The notes under the pieces are model-generated. The model saw nothing but the letters and a program-made list of their open reading frames with translations, did not search any database and was not told where the DNA came from. The position numbers and the translations under genes were made by a program. Below, one piece after another: positions 50,021 through 61,250 of a stretch of DNA of 64,000 nucleotides. Within the stretch, counting starts at the first letter, position 1, and every line of letters begins with the position of its first letter. Origin of the DNA: Sparassis latifolia (taxonomy: Eukaryota > Basidiomycota > Agaricomycetes > Polyporales > Sparassidaceae); NCBI GenBank assembly GCA_018466975.1, contig CM031555.1:806001-870000 (forward strand), given 5' to 3'.

Positions 50021-50142
50021 CGAGAGCTTTGAAATCGGCATCTCCGTGCGCCCGAGTAACGACGTAGTAGCGATCAGCTACATAGCTTACCAACGAGGTA
50101 TCCAACAACAGTGAACGTTGCGGGATACAAATCCTGTCGCAT

Positions 50143-51284
50143 TTAAGCAGGCCAGGGTATTGCACTCCCAGTTGGGCGCGATCCTCCAGCACTAGTCTCT
50201 CCTCCGCCCGACTTCTGCGTCTTTCCACCACTCTCGTGCTCTTCTGTCTTCGCTCTGACGAAACGCTCCCCTAGACTGCTATGCAGTGGTTGTGGGCTAA
50301 TAGTCGTCGTGGAGGACAGTGGGTGTGGGTGATCGCTCAAGTGCAAGGGTCCCGGGTCATCCATTTCATCGACGAGGCCCAACGCCCTTTGTTCCGGACC
50401 CTCCCCGCTGGACGCATCGCCGACCATTCCACTGGCAGGTAGGACGAGTGGGCTGGGTGGCGGACTGCGCGAGTGCGAGCGCCGAGCATCCTCGTGTAGG
50501 AAGGGAATGGGGGAGAAAATCGGAGTCGACGGTATAGAAAGGTCACCGTGATGTATGGAAACGTACCCGACGCCTCCTGCGCCGCTTCTGCCCTCCTTCG
50601 TTATCGGGAATGCGTCCCATGTCGAAGTGACAAGAAGAGACCTCTCTACCGCACGAAGGTAGGGCCCAACATATTTGTAGTGTTTCTGCGGACGGAGGCA
50701 CAGCTCGCACAAACGCTGAATAGTGAACGGCGGGTTCCTTGCAACCAAACATGGGATCAGGATATAATTTCAGACATGGGAAGCCTGCTCGCCTGTCGAA
50801 CTCATCGAGCTGAGAATCAATGTTCTCCCTGAAAGCAGCAGCTTCCTTCTCGGTCAGTATTTTCTTGGGAGCTTCGTTGGGGTTGGCTTCGTTTCGTGCA
50901 CGAGGCGGGAATGGTGGGAGCTTGGCACTGCCAGGCCAATGGGGGGAAGTGGTTGTGTCATCGCTTTTCAACGTCCCGGACAAGAAGAGGGCAATATTCT
51001 GCGACGCAGGTCAGGTAGCGCGAAACGTGATATGGCAGAGTCATGACACCTTTTCAATCTTGTACTTGATTATGTCGCGGAGTCGTGCCCAATCCACGCT
51101 GAGATACGCGCTCAGAACGTGGTACAGGTGTGAAAACGTAGACGTACTCGACGAGATCTGTATTCGCAATCTGTTCCAGCAATTCGTCGTATTCTGCCAA
51201 CTCGAGAACACTTCAGCGATGGCACAGAAGGAGAGCAAAGAGTCTACCTGGCATCCATTCAAACTGAGAGCTTGTCGTGTCCAT
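50143..51284 (-). CDS. Protein phosphatase 4 regulatory subunit 2-like protein
   Basis: Splicing from ATG at 51282-51284 (MDTTSSQFEWMPEYDELLEQ) yields DVDWARLRDIIKYKIEKNIA and KEAAAFRENIDSQLDEFD. The PPP4R2 signature RNPPFTIQRLCELCLRPQKH and YLRAVERSLLVTSTWDAF follow. PP4R2 anchors the PP4 catalytic subunit in DNA-damage and centrosome functions. The C-terminal half is Ser/Pro/Gly-rich and probably disordered. The join before NPPFTIQ requires a GC-AG intron (50738-50792, donor AG|GCGAGC, acceptor GCAAG); no GT donor nearby keeps frame. Four to five introns in all. The C-terminus ends at TAA 50143. Confidence 0.8.
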
Positions 51285-51663
51285 AGCGCGAGTGGTCAAG
51301 ACAGAGTGGCAGTGACGGCGCGGCTACGCGACGCCGCAAGCCGTGGAAAGATCGACCGGACCGACTCGAGAACAGCGCCACTTCGACAGATCCACCGGTG
51401 GCACTGCTTTTTCGTAGGCTCCACGGCGGCTATGCTGGAGGATAAGAGCCAGGTTGCATCCTCGTCTCGCTGATTCGGGCTGCCGTCCTTGGGCTCAGTG
51501 AAATAGGCCGCGGGATGCATTCCCACCCACAGGTCCAAAAATGTGCGTCTGACGCTTTCCCCTTCTTCGGCTAGCAGTTGATCCACTTTTCCCAGCACCG
51601 GAGACCTATCCTCTCCATTTTCTACCATCACCGCTCCCCCAACCCAACTCTAACCCCTCGTTC

Positions 51664-53213
51664 ATGACTGGCACCCGTCGCCCAGGACCTATGATGGACA
51701 GTCGCCGACGACGCCAGCTGTTTTGGTCCTATGCCCCAGACTGGTAAGTCATTCAGCCGACTGTTAGCGCGAGGGAAGATCTCATTGTTCTGTAGGATTG
51801 TCACCATCGGTTTAGCGTATGCGAGAATCCTCGAAGCTAACATGTCATTAAACTTGCCACATCAGGGCCATCTTCATTGGACTCAGCAACGTGCCGGGCT
51901 TCAAGAGAGACTTCTCTCTACAGGATCAGACGTCAGTGCTTGTCACTTGCTTTGCCATTCATAAACTGAAATTCCTTCATCCACCTAGATTGTATCACCC
52001 GTAAGATACTGGAATGCTTCACTGTCAGATTTACTACTAACTTGCCGAATTCGAAGGTTTGCGGTCCACGAACGCGTACCGGTGAATAAGCCGTCTGCGT
52101 TCCACAGAGCGATTTAACAGCGCCAACGGCAGGACTGGGCATTATACATAATTTGCGGTGTTGCGCCGCTAACTTTGCAACCGATAATCAACCTTCTGAG
52201 CGTGCGCTCATGGTGGGACCTGCACAACAGCGTATTGGGGCGTGCGTGTCCTGTCCTCCGATGCATTCAATGTTGGCTATCGACTGATGATACTAGTGGC
52301 TCTCTCGCTTTCTATGACCGGTGTGATCACTCAGTTTGTCAAGATGACCGTAGGTCGCCCTCGACCCGGTGAGCGTTCCTCTCTTTCTGAGAGCATAGTA
52401 TAGAGTTTATCTTCTATTTCATAGACTTGATAGCACGTTGCATACCTGCGGCAGGCGCTGTTGACCCGCCATATGGGCTTGCCACGGTAACCATCTGCAC
52501 ACAGACCAACAAAGCCATGTTGAAGGACGGGTGGATGAGTTTTCCTAGTGGTCACTCCAGCTGTGAGTTGTCAAGGCATGATAATGGGACAACGCCGACG
52601 GAAATTTCAGTGTCGTTTGCGGGACTCGGCTTCCTTGCATTCTACCTATCTGGCAAACTGCATCTTTTCGACCACAGGGGATGCGCAGTGGGTTGTCTCG
52701 GTGATTCTAGCAACACTTAACGGTGCTCACTTCCTCGTTAGCCCAAAGCTTGGCTGGCACTTACCCCGCTATCCGGCGCAGCGCTGGTAGCTATCTCGCG
52801 TACGATGGATTATCGACGTACGTCCGCCTGAAAAATACTCATATATTCTCACCAGTCACGACTTTCCAGACCATGCAACGGATGTCTTAGCGGGATCTTT
52901 GCTGGGCATAATTGTGGCGTACTTTTCGTACCGCCAGTACTATCCTTCGCTCGCGTCTGAGCACTGCCAGAAGCCATACTCCCCTCGCATAAAAAACCGC
53001 GGGGAGATCTTGCCAATGCATCGCCGCAGTCAATCGAATCTTCCGACCGATCCCCTGACAGCCGATGGCGATCGGTACACCGACGAACGTCTCAGCGAAG
53101 AATTCCAAGAGTTAGCGAATGAAACGGTGCCGAGGGACGAGGATGGTCACGAGATTGAAATGCCGAAAAATGACAGAGTCCCTTCACCTACGTCGAGGGA
53201 TTTGATGGTTTGA
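51664..53213 (+). CDS. PAP2-family lipid phosphate phosphatase
   Basis: This resembles Dpp1/Lpp1 phosphatases that remove phosphate from phosphatidate or diacylglycerol pyrophosphate. It has a short basic N-terminus (RRPGPMMDSRRRRQLFW) and several hydrophobic segments. LSNVPGFKRDFSLQDQT and HPFAVHERVP follow. Of the PAP2 motifs, KMTVGRPRPD is motif 1, FPSGHSS motif 2, and motif 3 is a split SR...H...D (ISRTMDYR then DHATDVLAGSLLG) with the catalytic histidine in DHATD. A soluble acidic C-terminal tail ends SRDLMV. Around eight introns; the border before motif 3 is uncertain. The substrate is not fixed by sequence. Confidence 0.85.
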
Positions 53214-53432
53214 TTAGACGAAATGGACTGCAGCAGCCTAGTAATCTGACAGAGGTTGTATTGATTCTTACCGGTATCTAACAATTACGCGTGAGCGTCG
53301 CGTCTTGGAAGCGTGTTGATCACTTGGAGTTCGGTTGGACGAGGGACGCGGAGAAGGATTTACACAAGAAAATGCAATGATAAAAAGAAAATGCAGACGA
53401 TACACCGGAGCTCCGCGGTAGGAGAGCTACAA

Positions 53433-53848
53433 TCATTTTTGGTACGAAAATACATTCCGGAGCACTGAAGAAAAAATCAGCAGCTGTCACAAGACGTAAA
53501 ATTGAGCACTCACGTCCGGCCTTCGTCGCCAACCGGTTTAGCGAGTCGTCGCTCTCGCCCATTGCACGGACCTGCCCGCAGATGGCGAAGCTGGTGGAGG
53601 TGGGCAAAGCCTTGCCATCGGCGTCAACATCGACGATGCTCAGCTGCACCGACGCGTGGTCCTTCGAGGTGATGAGTCGGTCTGTGTTGCACCTTCAGTA
53701 CCGAACGACGAGTATGAAGGGGCATAAAACATACTGGTCGCCGCGCACTTGCGGGGGACGTAAAGGTCGACAAGGACACCCTAGAAATTGCTCAATTTTT
53801 TTTGGAACCATCTCGAGTACTGTATCAACATACCTGATCGTTCTCCAT
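53433..53848 (-). CDS. RPS21: 40S ribosomal protein S21 (eS21)
   Basis: A tiny first exon encodes MENDQ (ATG at 53848). The next gives GVLVDLYVPRKCAAT, then NRLITSKDHASVQLSIVDVD and FAICGQVRAMGESDDSLNRL, and after a final intron LLRNVFSYQK with stop at 53433-53435. About 87 residues, the normal length of this small 40S head/platform protein. Three introns. The first exon lies just after an AT-rich leader; the gene is divergent from the Rab GAP. Confidence 0.95.
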
Positions 53849-54260
53849 TGTGTGTTAGGGCTTTGGGGACGGCTGGGAGGGCGGCGGAAACGATGGCGAA
53901 TACGGTAGGTGTAAAGTTTAGCAACTGTACAGTTGCAGCCTGTATATTTTGGCGTATTTGTCTCATCCCAAATCTGGGAGATGTGACAGATTGGATCTGG
54001 ACACGTGGAATGACGCGCCCCCGGAAGTTAGCGCTCGATGTGGATGCGGGCGCTTGACGGCGCAGCTGCACAGTCGGTACCGTCGGGCGAGTTCTGTTCA
54101 AAACGTATAAGTCACCCATGTTCCACCTCCCCGCCTGATGTGCGACTCGCCCCAGTCTGCTCAGTTTGACTTATCATTATCGACGTTATCTGTTGGTGCC
54201 CTCGCGCTGCATCCTACAACGTGCTGACATACGCTTGCCTCGCACCTCTAGTTCGACTCC
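53849..54260. other. Divergent promoter region
   Basis: Shared upstream region of RPS21 (-) and the Rab GAP (+). No further gene is recognised. Confidence 0.5.
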
Positions 54261-57200
54261 ATGGTTGAGATCAGAAACGAATCGCCAGCATCCCAGTTCC
54301 CCGCCAGCGCGGCGGACAACAGCGAGGATGGTAAATACAGACTCGTATACACCAAGTCCAAGGTGTACGTCAATCCAACCGCTTTCGCGCGGGATAACAT
54401 CCCCGGCTTCGTCGCGCTTGTGAAGCGGGTATGCTGCGTCAAGTTCGCATGTGATAATGAGATTGACTTGTGTGCAGGAGGCTGTATATCCCGGCTATTT
54501 ATTGGCCTGGATTCCAGAAAGCCTACTGAACGAGAAGGGACAGAGTGAGTGGGACAAGTTCACCAGAATTGAAGAGCACACAGTAGTGGACGATGAGGAA
54601 GAGGGTGCGTATGTCGTAGTTCCTCATTGGCTATTACTGATTAGCGCACTGTAGATGCTGTTCTCATCGAACTCCCTACCCAGCGCCCAGAGTCATATGC
54701 GTTCTCCGTACCGCTCACGTCTATCTATTCGCTCATCGTTCTTCCGCCTTCCTTGTCTTCATGGTGTAAGTCTTCACACAGTCGCTTTTTGCGCTGGACG
54801 TGGCCTCATTGGCTGCTGGACTGACAGTATTCGACTAGATGGATCGATCACTATCAACCTGACCAACGAATCGACACTTCCAACGCTCCACTTTCATGAC
54901 GACGAGTCACGGTCTTTCACAGCAGCAGCGAAGTCCCCTACTGAGAGCCGACCAACTGGGGTTACGTATCCTCCCCCTCCGTCCGATTCCACGCCTCCGC
55001 CGAGGAATAGTACTACATGGGGCGGGGAAGACTTGATTGCACGTCTCCGCTTCTATGCTCAAATCCTTCGCTCGAGTCTGCAGTCCACTTTGTTCCTGGT
55101 TGACCCTTCTCGTGAAGACATAGAGACGCATTCGACGCAAATATTCGCTGATTCAGCTGTCGATGACATCCTCGCGCAGTCATCATACACGAACTCGCAT
55201 TCCCCTATCCCGGCCCACCGTAGGCCGCGACCACTATTCACCCCTCCAAATTCGTATTCTCCTCGCGCATCGATTCTTCACCGTTCGCTTTCCCCTATGT
55301 CAACTGGGAGCGCATCACCCTCGCAGGCACGCATGGCGCTTCTGCAGTCCTTCTCACACATTACTCGCCACGCCGCCCACGCCGCGCAACAGATTTTATC
55401 ACATCCACTCGCGAAGCCGATTGTTCCACATCTACCTGATCCTGTGAAGAGTCTCGTCAATGCCAATGGTGAATGGGAGTGGGGCAGCTGGGTGGAGAAG
55501 GGCGGCGTGGGCGAATTTGAGAGCGCTAGGGTGTATCTTGCGCGATGGGCCCGCATCGTGGCGGAGGAAGGCGAGCGTGCCCGAAGGCGAGAAGTCGAGG
55601 TGCTACCTCCTTCCTCTGGCTTGGCGGAGGAAGATTCATCACTCGGTATATTTGAGCTACTCCAGTCGACGTCAAACCTGCCGACGCCGAAGTCGTCGAG
55701 GGATCCACGACATCCAGTAGATGAGAAAACGTGGAGTGGCTGGTTCAATGGCAACGGGACGCCTAAAGTTCGGAAGGAAGAAATGCGGCATGAAATATTC
55801 AGGAGAGGAATCTCATCCGATGCCCTCAGGAAGGAGATCTGGCCTTTCCTGCTCGACGTTGTCAGTTGGGATGGGAATGGCGAAGAGCGTAAGCAGCAGT
55901 GGGAGTCCAAGCGGTAAGGTTTGGACGTGCCGCGGCAATAAATACTCACGCGTTTACTCAGAAAAGAATACCGGTCATTGAGAGATCAATGGTGTGGTGT
56001 TCCTGAAGTATTTAACCGGGATGACATTGTCGATGTTCGTTCTCGCAGCCCTCTACGCCACACTCCCGGTCCTGATTACTCCACAGGAACGGCATCGGAT
56101 AGACGTTGACTGCCGCCGTACCGACCGCACACAGCCTCTCTTTGCAGCGACTAGCGAGGACGCAGAAGATGAGAAAGGGATGCATATGCGTTTCTCCACT
56201 ATGTCTCCGCAGATGTGCGACATCGGGGCACAGGCGCCGACCAACCAGCACATCGAGAGATTGGGAGGGATACTTCTCACATATCACATATATGAGAAGG
56301 AACTTGGTATGTTGCCTTTCTCTGCTCTTAAGTCAAATTATGGGCATTGAACCAGAACACGAAGGTTATGTTCAGGGCATGTCAGATCTTTGCGCTCCAA
56401 TATACGTCGTGATGGGAGGCGATGAGGAACTGACATTCTGGTGCTTCGTTGATGTTATGAACCGCATGGTTTGAACTCTGTCTTGCCTCTCTTTCCGCAC
56501 TCGACTGAGTTTGTCTTTCAGAAACATAACTTCCTTCGAGATCAAAGTGGTATGAAGAAGCAATTGTCAACCCTGCAGCAGTTAATCTCCGTGATGGATC
56601 CGGAGCTATATCGACATTTAGGTGCAGACCTTTTCAGCACCTTCTCTTTGCAAACTAACCGCAACTCGACGGCAGAGAAAACGGATGGATTGAACCTGTT
56701 CTTCTGCTTCCGGTGGGTTGTCAGGATAGCCGAGTAGGTCGAATATTGACGTTTCTCTAGATGGATCCTCATCGCTTTCAAGCGAGAATTCTCCTTTGAG
56801 GACGTCTTGCGTCTCTGGGAGGTGCTATGGACAGACTATTACAGCAACAATTTCTTGCTTTTCGTGGCCCTCGCCGTCTTGGAGTCCCATCGAGACGTGA
56901 TCTTGAGATATTTGGTGGAGGTGCGAGTTTTATTATGGCATAGCTTACCTGGTTTAATTCGGTTTCGTTCGTTTTAAAAGTTTGACGAGATCCTCAAGGT
57001 AAAATGTTCTGCCTTTGCTCTGTAACATTGCTGTTAATGGCTTGAATTAGTACTGCAACGAGCTCAGCATGACGATCGAGCTCGACAGCACGCTCGCCCA
57101 AGCAGAAGTACTTTTCCTGTCTTTCACACAGCTTGTTGCCGACATGGACCGCCGGGAAGCGGAGGAACATAATGCGACCTTTGGCAACTTACGCCGCCGA

Positions 57201-57308
57201 GGTATTGGCAACGCTACTGATCGCACATCCCAGATGACTGGACAAGCGTTGGCTAGACGGGTGCTATTGAGCGATGATCTGAGAGAGCTTTTGAAGGCGG
57301 GGCGATAA
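54261..57308 (+). CDS. GYP7: Gyp7-type Rab GTPase-activating protein (TBC domain)
   Basis: Gyp7 accelerates GTP hydrolysis on Ypt7/Rab7 at the vacuole. The N-terminal domain (YRLVYTKSKVYVNPTAFARD, AYPGYLLAWIPESL-like and SYAFSVPLTSIYSLIVLPPS) matches the Gyp7/TBC1D15 lipid-binding half. The TBC domain follows: IFRRGISSDALRKEIWPFLL, RIDVDCRRTDRTQPLF (arginine-finger IxxDxxRT motif), GYVQGMSDLCAPIYVV (glutamine-finger YxQGM) and FCFRWILIAFKREFSFEDVL. It ends DDLRELLKAGR. About nine introns; the large central exon (about 54839-55915) holds a Pro/Ser-rich insertion between the halves. Catalytic Arg and Gln are both present. Confidence 0.93.
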
Positions 57309-58125
57309 TGCGAGCGTGGCCTGCGCATTTCCTCTTGTATATTTTGTATCGTGTACCAACTCAAATCATAGTATATTGTCAGTCGTATGCCATCCCCAGT
57401 TGGGCCAAAAAACTTATTGAACGGCGAAGCGGTTGAAAACTTTGGAGGCTTGCAACCACTGGCACCGGCACTTTGCTCCCTGTCCTCATGCCCAACTAAT
57501 CGATGTGGATGCCACTGACAAAAGTGAATTGAGGGTCGGAGTTGGCCAAACCATGCTGGTGGTGTCAATGTTACTATCATGAATTTTGCGCCGGATGGGT
57601 GAGTATTTCAGCGGCCCCTCTTCCGTCCCGCACTCGCACAAATATTAATGCCATGCTTGGCTAGGTCTCATGCTCGCATATGGTCGTGTCACTGTCTAAC
57701 CGCGGCGCTCACAGCATCGGGCAGGATATTTATGGTATAGTAAAACAGTATCATTGGTGATGGCTCTTCCGGTTGCACTATACAACGCTTGGCGCAATAG
57801 TCTCCGGCATGCATATGATGTTTGTATGGCACGTAGAGCACAACAGCCGAGATTTCGAGATTTCTCCGATCTACATTGGACAACCTAGACGGATGCAGCG
57901 GTGAGGCACCAGCCAACTACACTCCACTTTTTTCTGGGATGCAAGCAGGCACACATCCTTCCAATTTTAACAGCTTCAAAGATACCTAAGGTGTACAAGC
58001 TTCTACATCTACAATTTCTAAGCAATCGGGTAAGAGAATCGAGCTGTGGAAATGGCTATGACACTTCTAGTCCGTATGGCATAGATATCTGTCACTGATA
58101 GTACACTTCATCTGGACGGAGCAAT
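57309..58125. other. Convergent intergenic region
   Basis: About 0.8 kb between the Rab GAP and the terpene synthase. No gene is recognised. Confidence 0.55.
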
Positions 58126-59210
58126 TCAGAGGTGAGCCTTGAGCTGCGGGATGGTCAACGGAACGATCAGCGTCTCTGCCACTTCCTCATTTCGCTCCCC
58201 AAAATACCGCTTTGACAGAAAATCCCACTCGATGACCCCACTGATCCATGCCTCGAGCCCGGAGATATAGAGTAGCAGGTTTGCATTGTTCGCCTTCCCA
58301 TATGAACGGCCCACGAGCTCCGCCTTGTCGGTCATGAAATGCGCCATGCTAGCTGTATACTCTGCTGCGAGGTAATCGGCTGCAGCCTGAAGCGGGAGCT
58401 GCTTTGCATTCATAATCACGGTGAGGATGTTCGCAGCAGAAAGTCCCTTGGCCTGCTCCATGTCATAGGAGTGCGCATCCTGAGGAACATACGGAGGAAA
58501 GAATTAGTCACGACAGCAGCTGAGACATCAGAGAAGAGCTGACATTTGTCCAGCTGACTACGTCAACTGCGGTGTCGCACATACGGACAAATACGGGGTC
58601 GCGCACGATCTCGTCTGGGAGCTCGAATCCAAAGCAATATTCGTATAGGTCCCATTGAGTTCTGCTCGAGCTGGTTGCGCGTCGAAAGCGCTTGTACTCT
58701 TCCAGACCGAGAACTTCGCCACGCTCGCGTAGCCCAGCCTCCCTCACAACCTCGTTGACATATTGTTCGCTATGTTCGAGAAAACGGCGGAATGCATTTG
58801 GTCCGAATCGCGCCCGAAGTCGTTCGCCTATGCTGTCATTTTGTATAAGCCTCTAGAGAGAAAGTAAAGACAAACGATACTACAACTCACTCGCATGTCA
58901 TCTGAGAGATGACTGAGCCGTCGCAAGCTTCACCCGCAAGGCCACCCAGATACGACGCCGCTGTGTGCTGTGCCTCGTCGAAAGTTTGCTCATCAGTTAT
59001 TTCGTCGAACACAAAAATGCAGTTCGTAAGGTCGCAGATGGTGCGCAGCTCCGGGTGCGCTGCGGTGGGATAAGCGTATGCAGCGAGGCGTTCAAGCCAC
59101 ATTGTCGACTCAACGCGCATGAGGTTATACAGCGGGTTCAGGAGTAGGGGCAATTTCGATATAGCCTGGAAGTCTGGAAGTCTTAATTGATTTCTATTCG
59201 GCGTGGCCAT
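58126..59210 (-). CDS. Sesquiterpene synthase (class I terpene cyclase)
   Basis: A basidiomycete-type sesquiterpene cyclase acting on farnesyl diphosphate. The ATG at 59210 opens MATPNRNQLRLPDFQAIS. The aspartate-rich metal-binding motif is DEITD (in CIFVFDEITDEQTF), a common fungal variant of DDxxD. The second metal site is NDAHSYDME, matching NDxxSxxxE; it is split by an intron near 58481-58541. Helices with RTQWDLYEYCFGFELPDEIV and GLEAWISGVIEW, and a near-terminal KRYFG, complete the fold. Two or three introns; length about 320-330 residues, as expected. The neighbouring genes are not tailoring enzymes (no P450 within the window), so it appears to be a solo gene. The cyclisation product cannot be predicted. 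Confidence 0.92.
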
Positions 59211-60089
59211 GGCGCTGGATGTGGGTAACTACTCAGTCTGCGGCTGACCCTTCAGAGGGGGGTTGGTGAGATTTATACTCATACCAAACTTTGCTTCCGG
59301 GTGGTCCCACATTTCACCCAGCACGGTGTGGTACGGAAGCTTCTTCAATCATATAGCATATGACCTGTGAATGTGGTAACTTCGGCCCTCGGTGACACTG
59401 ACCTTGATGAAAGTGGTTTAAAATACCAGTCGAGACAGAGCGAGGAACTTCATATTTGTTATCGGATAGAACCTTCAATGGAAGGAAGTAACGAATGCCA
59501 AAGTACTGGTCCTGCGCGGTACTGTCGGGCCTGAGGCGTGCGTCTCGAGTATGTGGTAGATCTCAGCCACGACAAACCGGGTTCAGGTCAGCTTCGTGTT
59601 AGGTTATGAGCCCCGGAGCGAGTAATTCAGAAACCACTCCGAGAAGATGTAAAGAACAAGCTATCCCGCTGACCGCTGAACGACAAGGGATGTACACAAA
59701 TTTGACACAAATCCTGAATTTGGAATTTTAGATACACAAGAAGCATGGCCCAGTATTTTTTGCAGAAAAACCTCTAGAAATGGTTAAAGTAAAGCACCCA
59801 GAAAAACTCTGGAAAAAGAATAAAGTATTTCTCCAGGAAAAACTGTGATTCTCAGCTGTTGATTGGACAATCACGGTATTTCCCACGAAAATTCATTATG
59901 CTTTCTTCAAAGTTTTTTCTCGTGCTTTACTTTTCTCAGGGTTTTTCCCTAAGAAATACTTGGCTATGCGTCTTGTGATAATGCTGGTGAGTCGCGTCAC
60001 ACGTGACGCGTCGAGGCGCGTTGAAGCGCCCGTACACATAGCCTTAGCGCGTGTGCAAGGAAGCCTTTGTCCTTAGTCTAACTACCATC
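59211..60089. other. Intergenic region containing a MITE-like repeat
   Basis: Divergent upstream region of the terpene synthase and aprataxin genes. It contains the inverted-repeat element at 59731-59980; no coding sequence is seen. Confidence 0.6.
59731..59980. mobile_element. MITE-like inverted-repeat element (about 250 bp)
   Basis: The two ends are imperfect inverted copies over at least 60-75 bp. The left reads ACACAAGAAGCATGGCCCAG and the right, reverse-complemented, ATCACAAGACGCATAGCCAAG. In both, GTATTT then GAAAAACC and later GTAAAGCAC follow. The element is AT-rich and non-coding, which fits a miniature transposon or fold-back element. A target duplication could not be fixed. Confidence 0.6.
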
Positions 60090-60979
60090 ATGTCCTTCCC
60101 CAACCTAACTCTCTTCCGCCATTACGCAGAATCAGTTCCGTCCGCTATCCCAAAGACGGTGCTGAAGACACACACCGATAATTCGGTCACTGTCGCTGAT
60201 GCTTACCCGAAATCCCTCTTTCACTTCATCGTCCTGCCGCGCGCCCTTCCGCCGCTGGACATCTCCAACCTCAAAGACCTGCGTACCCTGCTCAAGTGCG
60301 ACCGCGAGCAGGCACTACAGGTGCTTAAGCGGCTCGACGCGGACGCGGAGGCCGTGCGGGCGATCATCGAGGCAGAGATGGTCAGTAAATATGGCTTCAA
60401 GTGGGAGATCTGGACCGGGTTCCATCCCCTGCCCTCGATGGAGTACGCACATTACGCCCCTGCAGCGACAGGTAATAATGACTAATGTTCTCGTCGCAGA
60501 CACCTCCATCTGCACGTTCTTTCGGCGGACCTTTGTACTCCCGCCATGAAGATTAAGAAGCACTACAACTCCTTCCACCCCAAGCTCGGCTTCTTCCTCC
60601 ATCTCGAGGAAGTGCTGTCGTGGTTTGAGGCTACGCCGTCTTTCTATGATATGGTGCGTCCCGGAACCATCCTCCTTTGTGTGAACACGAAGGGGGGCGC
60701 TCCCGTCTGACAATGTTCCAGAAACGCGCCTTGACCCCCAGACAGTACGAGGACAGGCTCAAAGAGGACTTGATGTGTTTCAAGTGCGATGACGTGTTTA
60801 AGACCATGCCGAAGCTTAAAGAACATCTCCAACAGGAGTGGGACCGCATGGCTAAGCGCGAGAAGGCTAAGTTGGCAAAGAAGCGTAAGCGGGAAGAGGA
60901 AGCTGCTGCCAAGGCCGGTGATGGCGACGACGGTAACGTCAAAGCCAAGAAGTGCGAGACGGAGTCGCCTGCCGAGTGA
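60090..60979 (+). CDS. HNT3: Aprataxin-like DNA 5'-adenylate hydrolase
   Basis: Aprataxin/Hnt3 removes AMP left on DNA 5' ends by abortive ligation. Exons give FPKSLFHFIVLPRALPPL-type HIT-domain start (YPKSLFHFIVLP), WTGFHPLPSMEHLHLHVLSA with the catalytic HLHLHVLS (HxHxH) restored by a 57-bp intron, and MKIKKHYNSFHPKLGFFLHL. A C-terminal zinc finger has CFKCDDVFKTMPKLKEHLQQ, a C2H-type DNA-binding module, followed by a Lys/Glu-rich tail. Start at 60090 (MSFPNLTLFRHYAESV). There is no N-terminal FHA domain, as in yeast Hnt3. Confidence 0.92.
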
Positions 60980-61250
60980 ATTCGGGCTCAGTGCATATTT
61001 GTTGACTATCATCTCTTCATACAGGAATTGTCGTTTGCATCTGGAATTCATTTGTAACATACCCTTGTACATCTCATTCATGTATGATACCTGCCATCCA
61101 TCTAGCTACTCACTGCTGATCTGGATATCATGTACAATGTCTCCACATTTGTTTTGGTATAATACAAGATATGACTACCGTTCCCCGACAAGTACAGCTG
61201 CAATGATCAACGTTCGGAATGCATCTAGGATCTGCCACGTTTTCTTTACT

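Noticed and set aside
57309..60089. Terpene biosynthetic gene cluster
   Set aside because: Neighbours are a Rab GAP and aprataxin; no P450, transferase or transporter lies nearby, so no cluster can be claimed.
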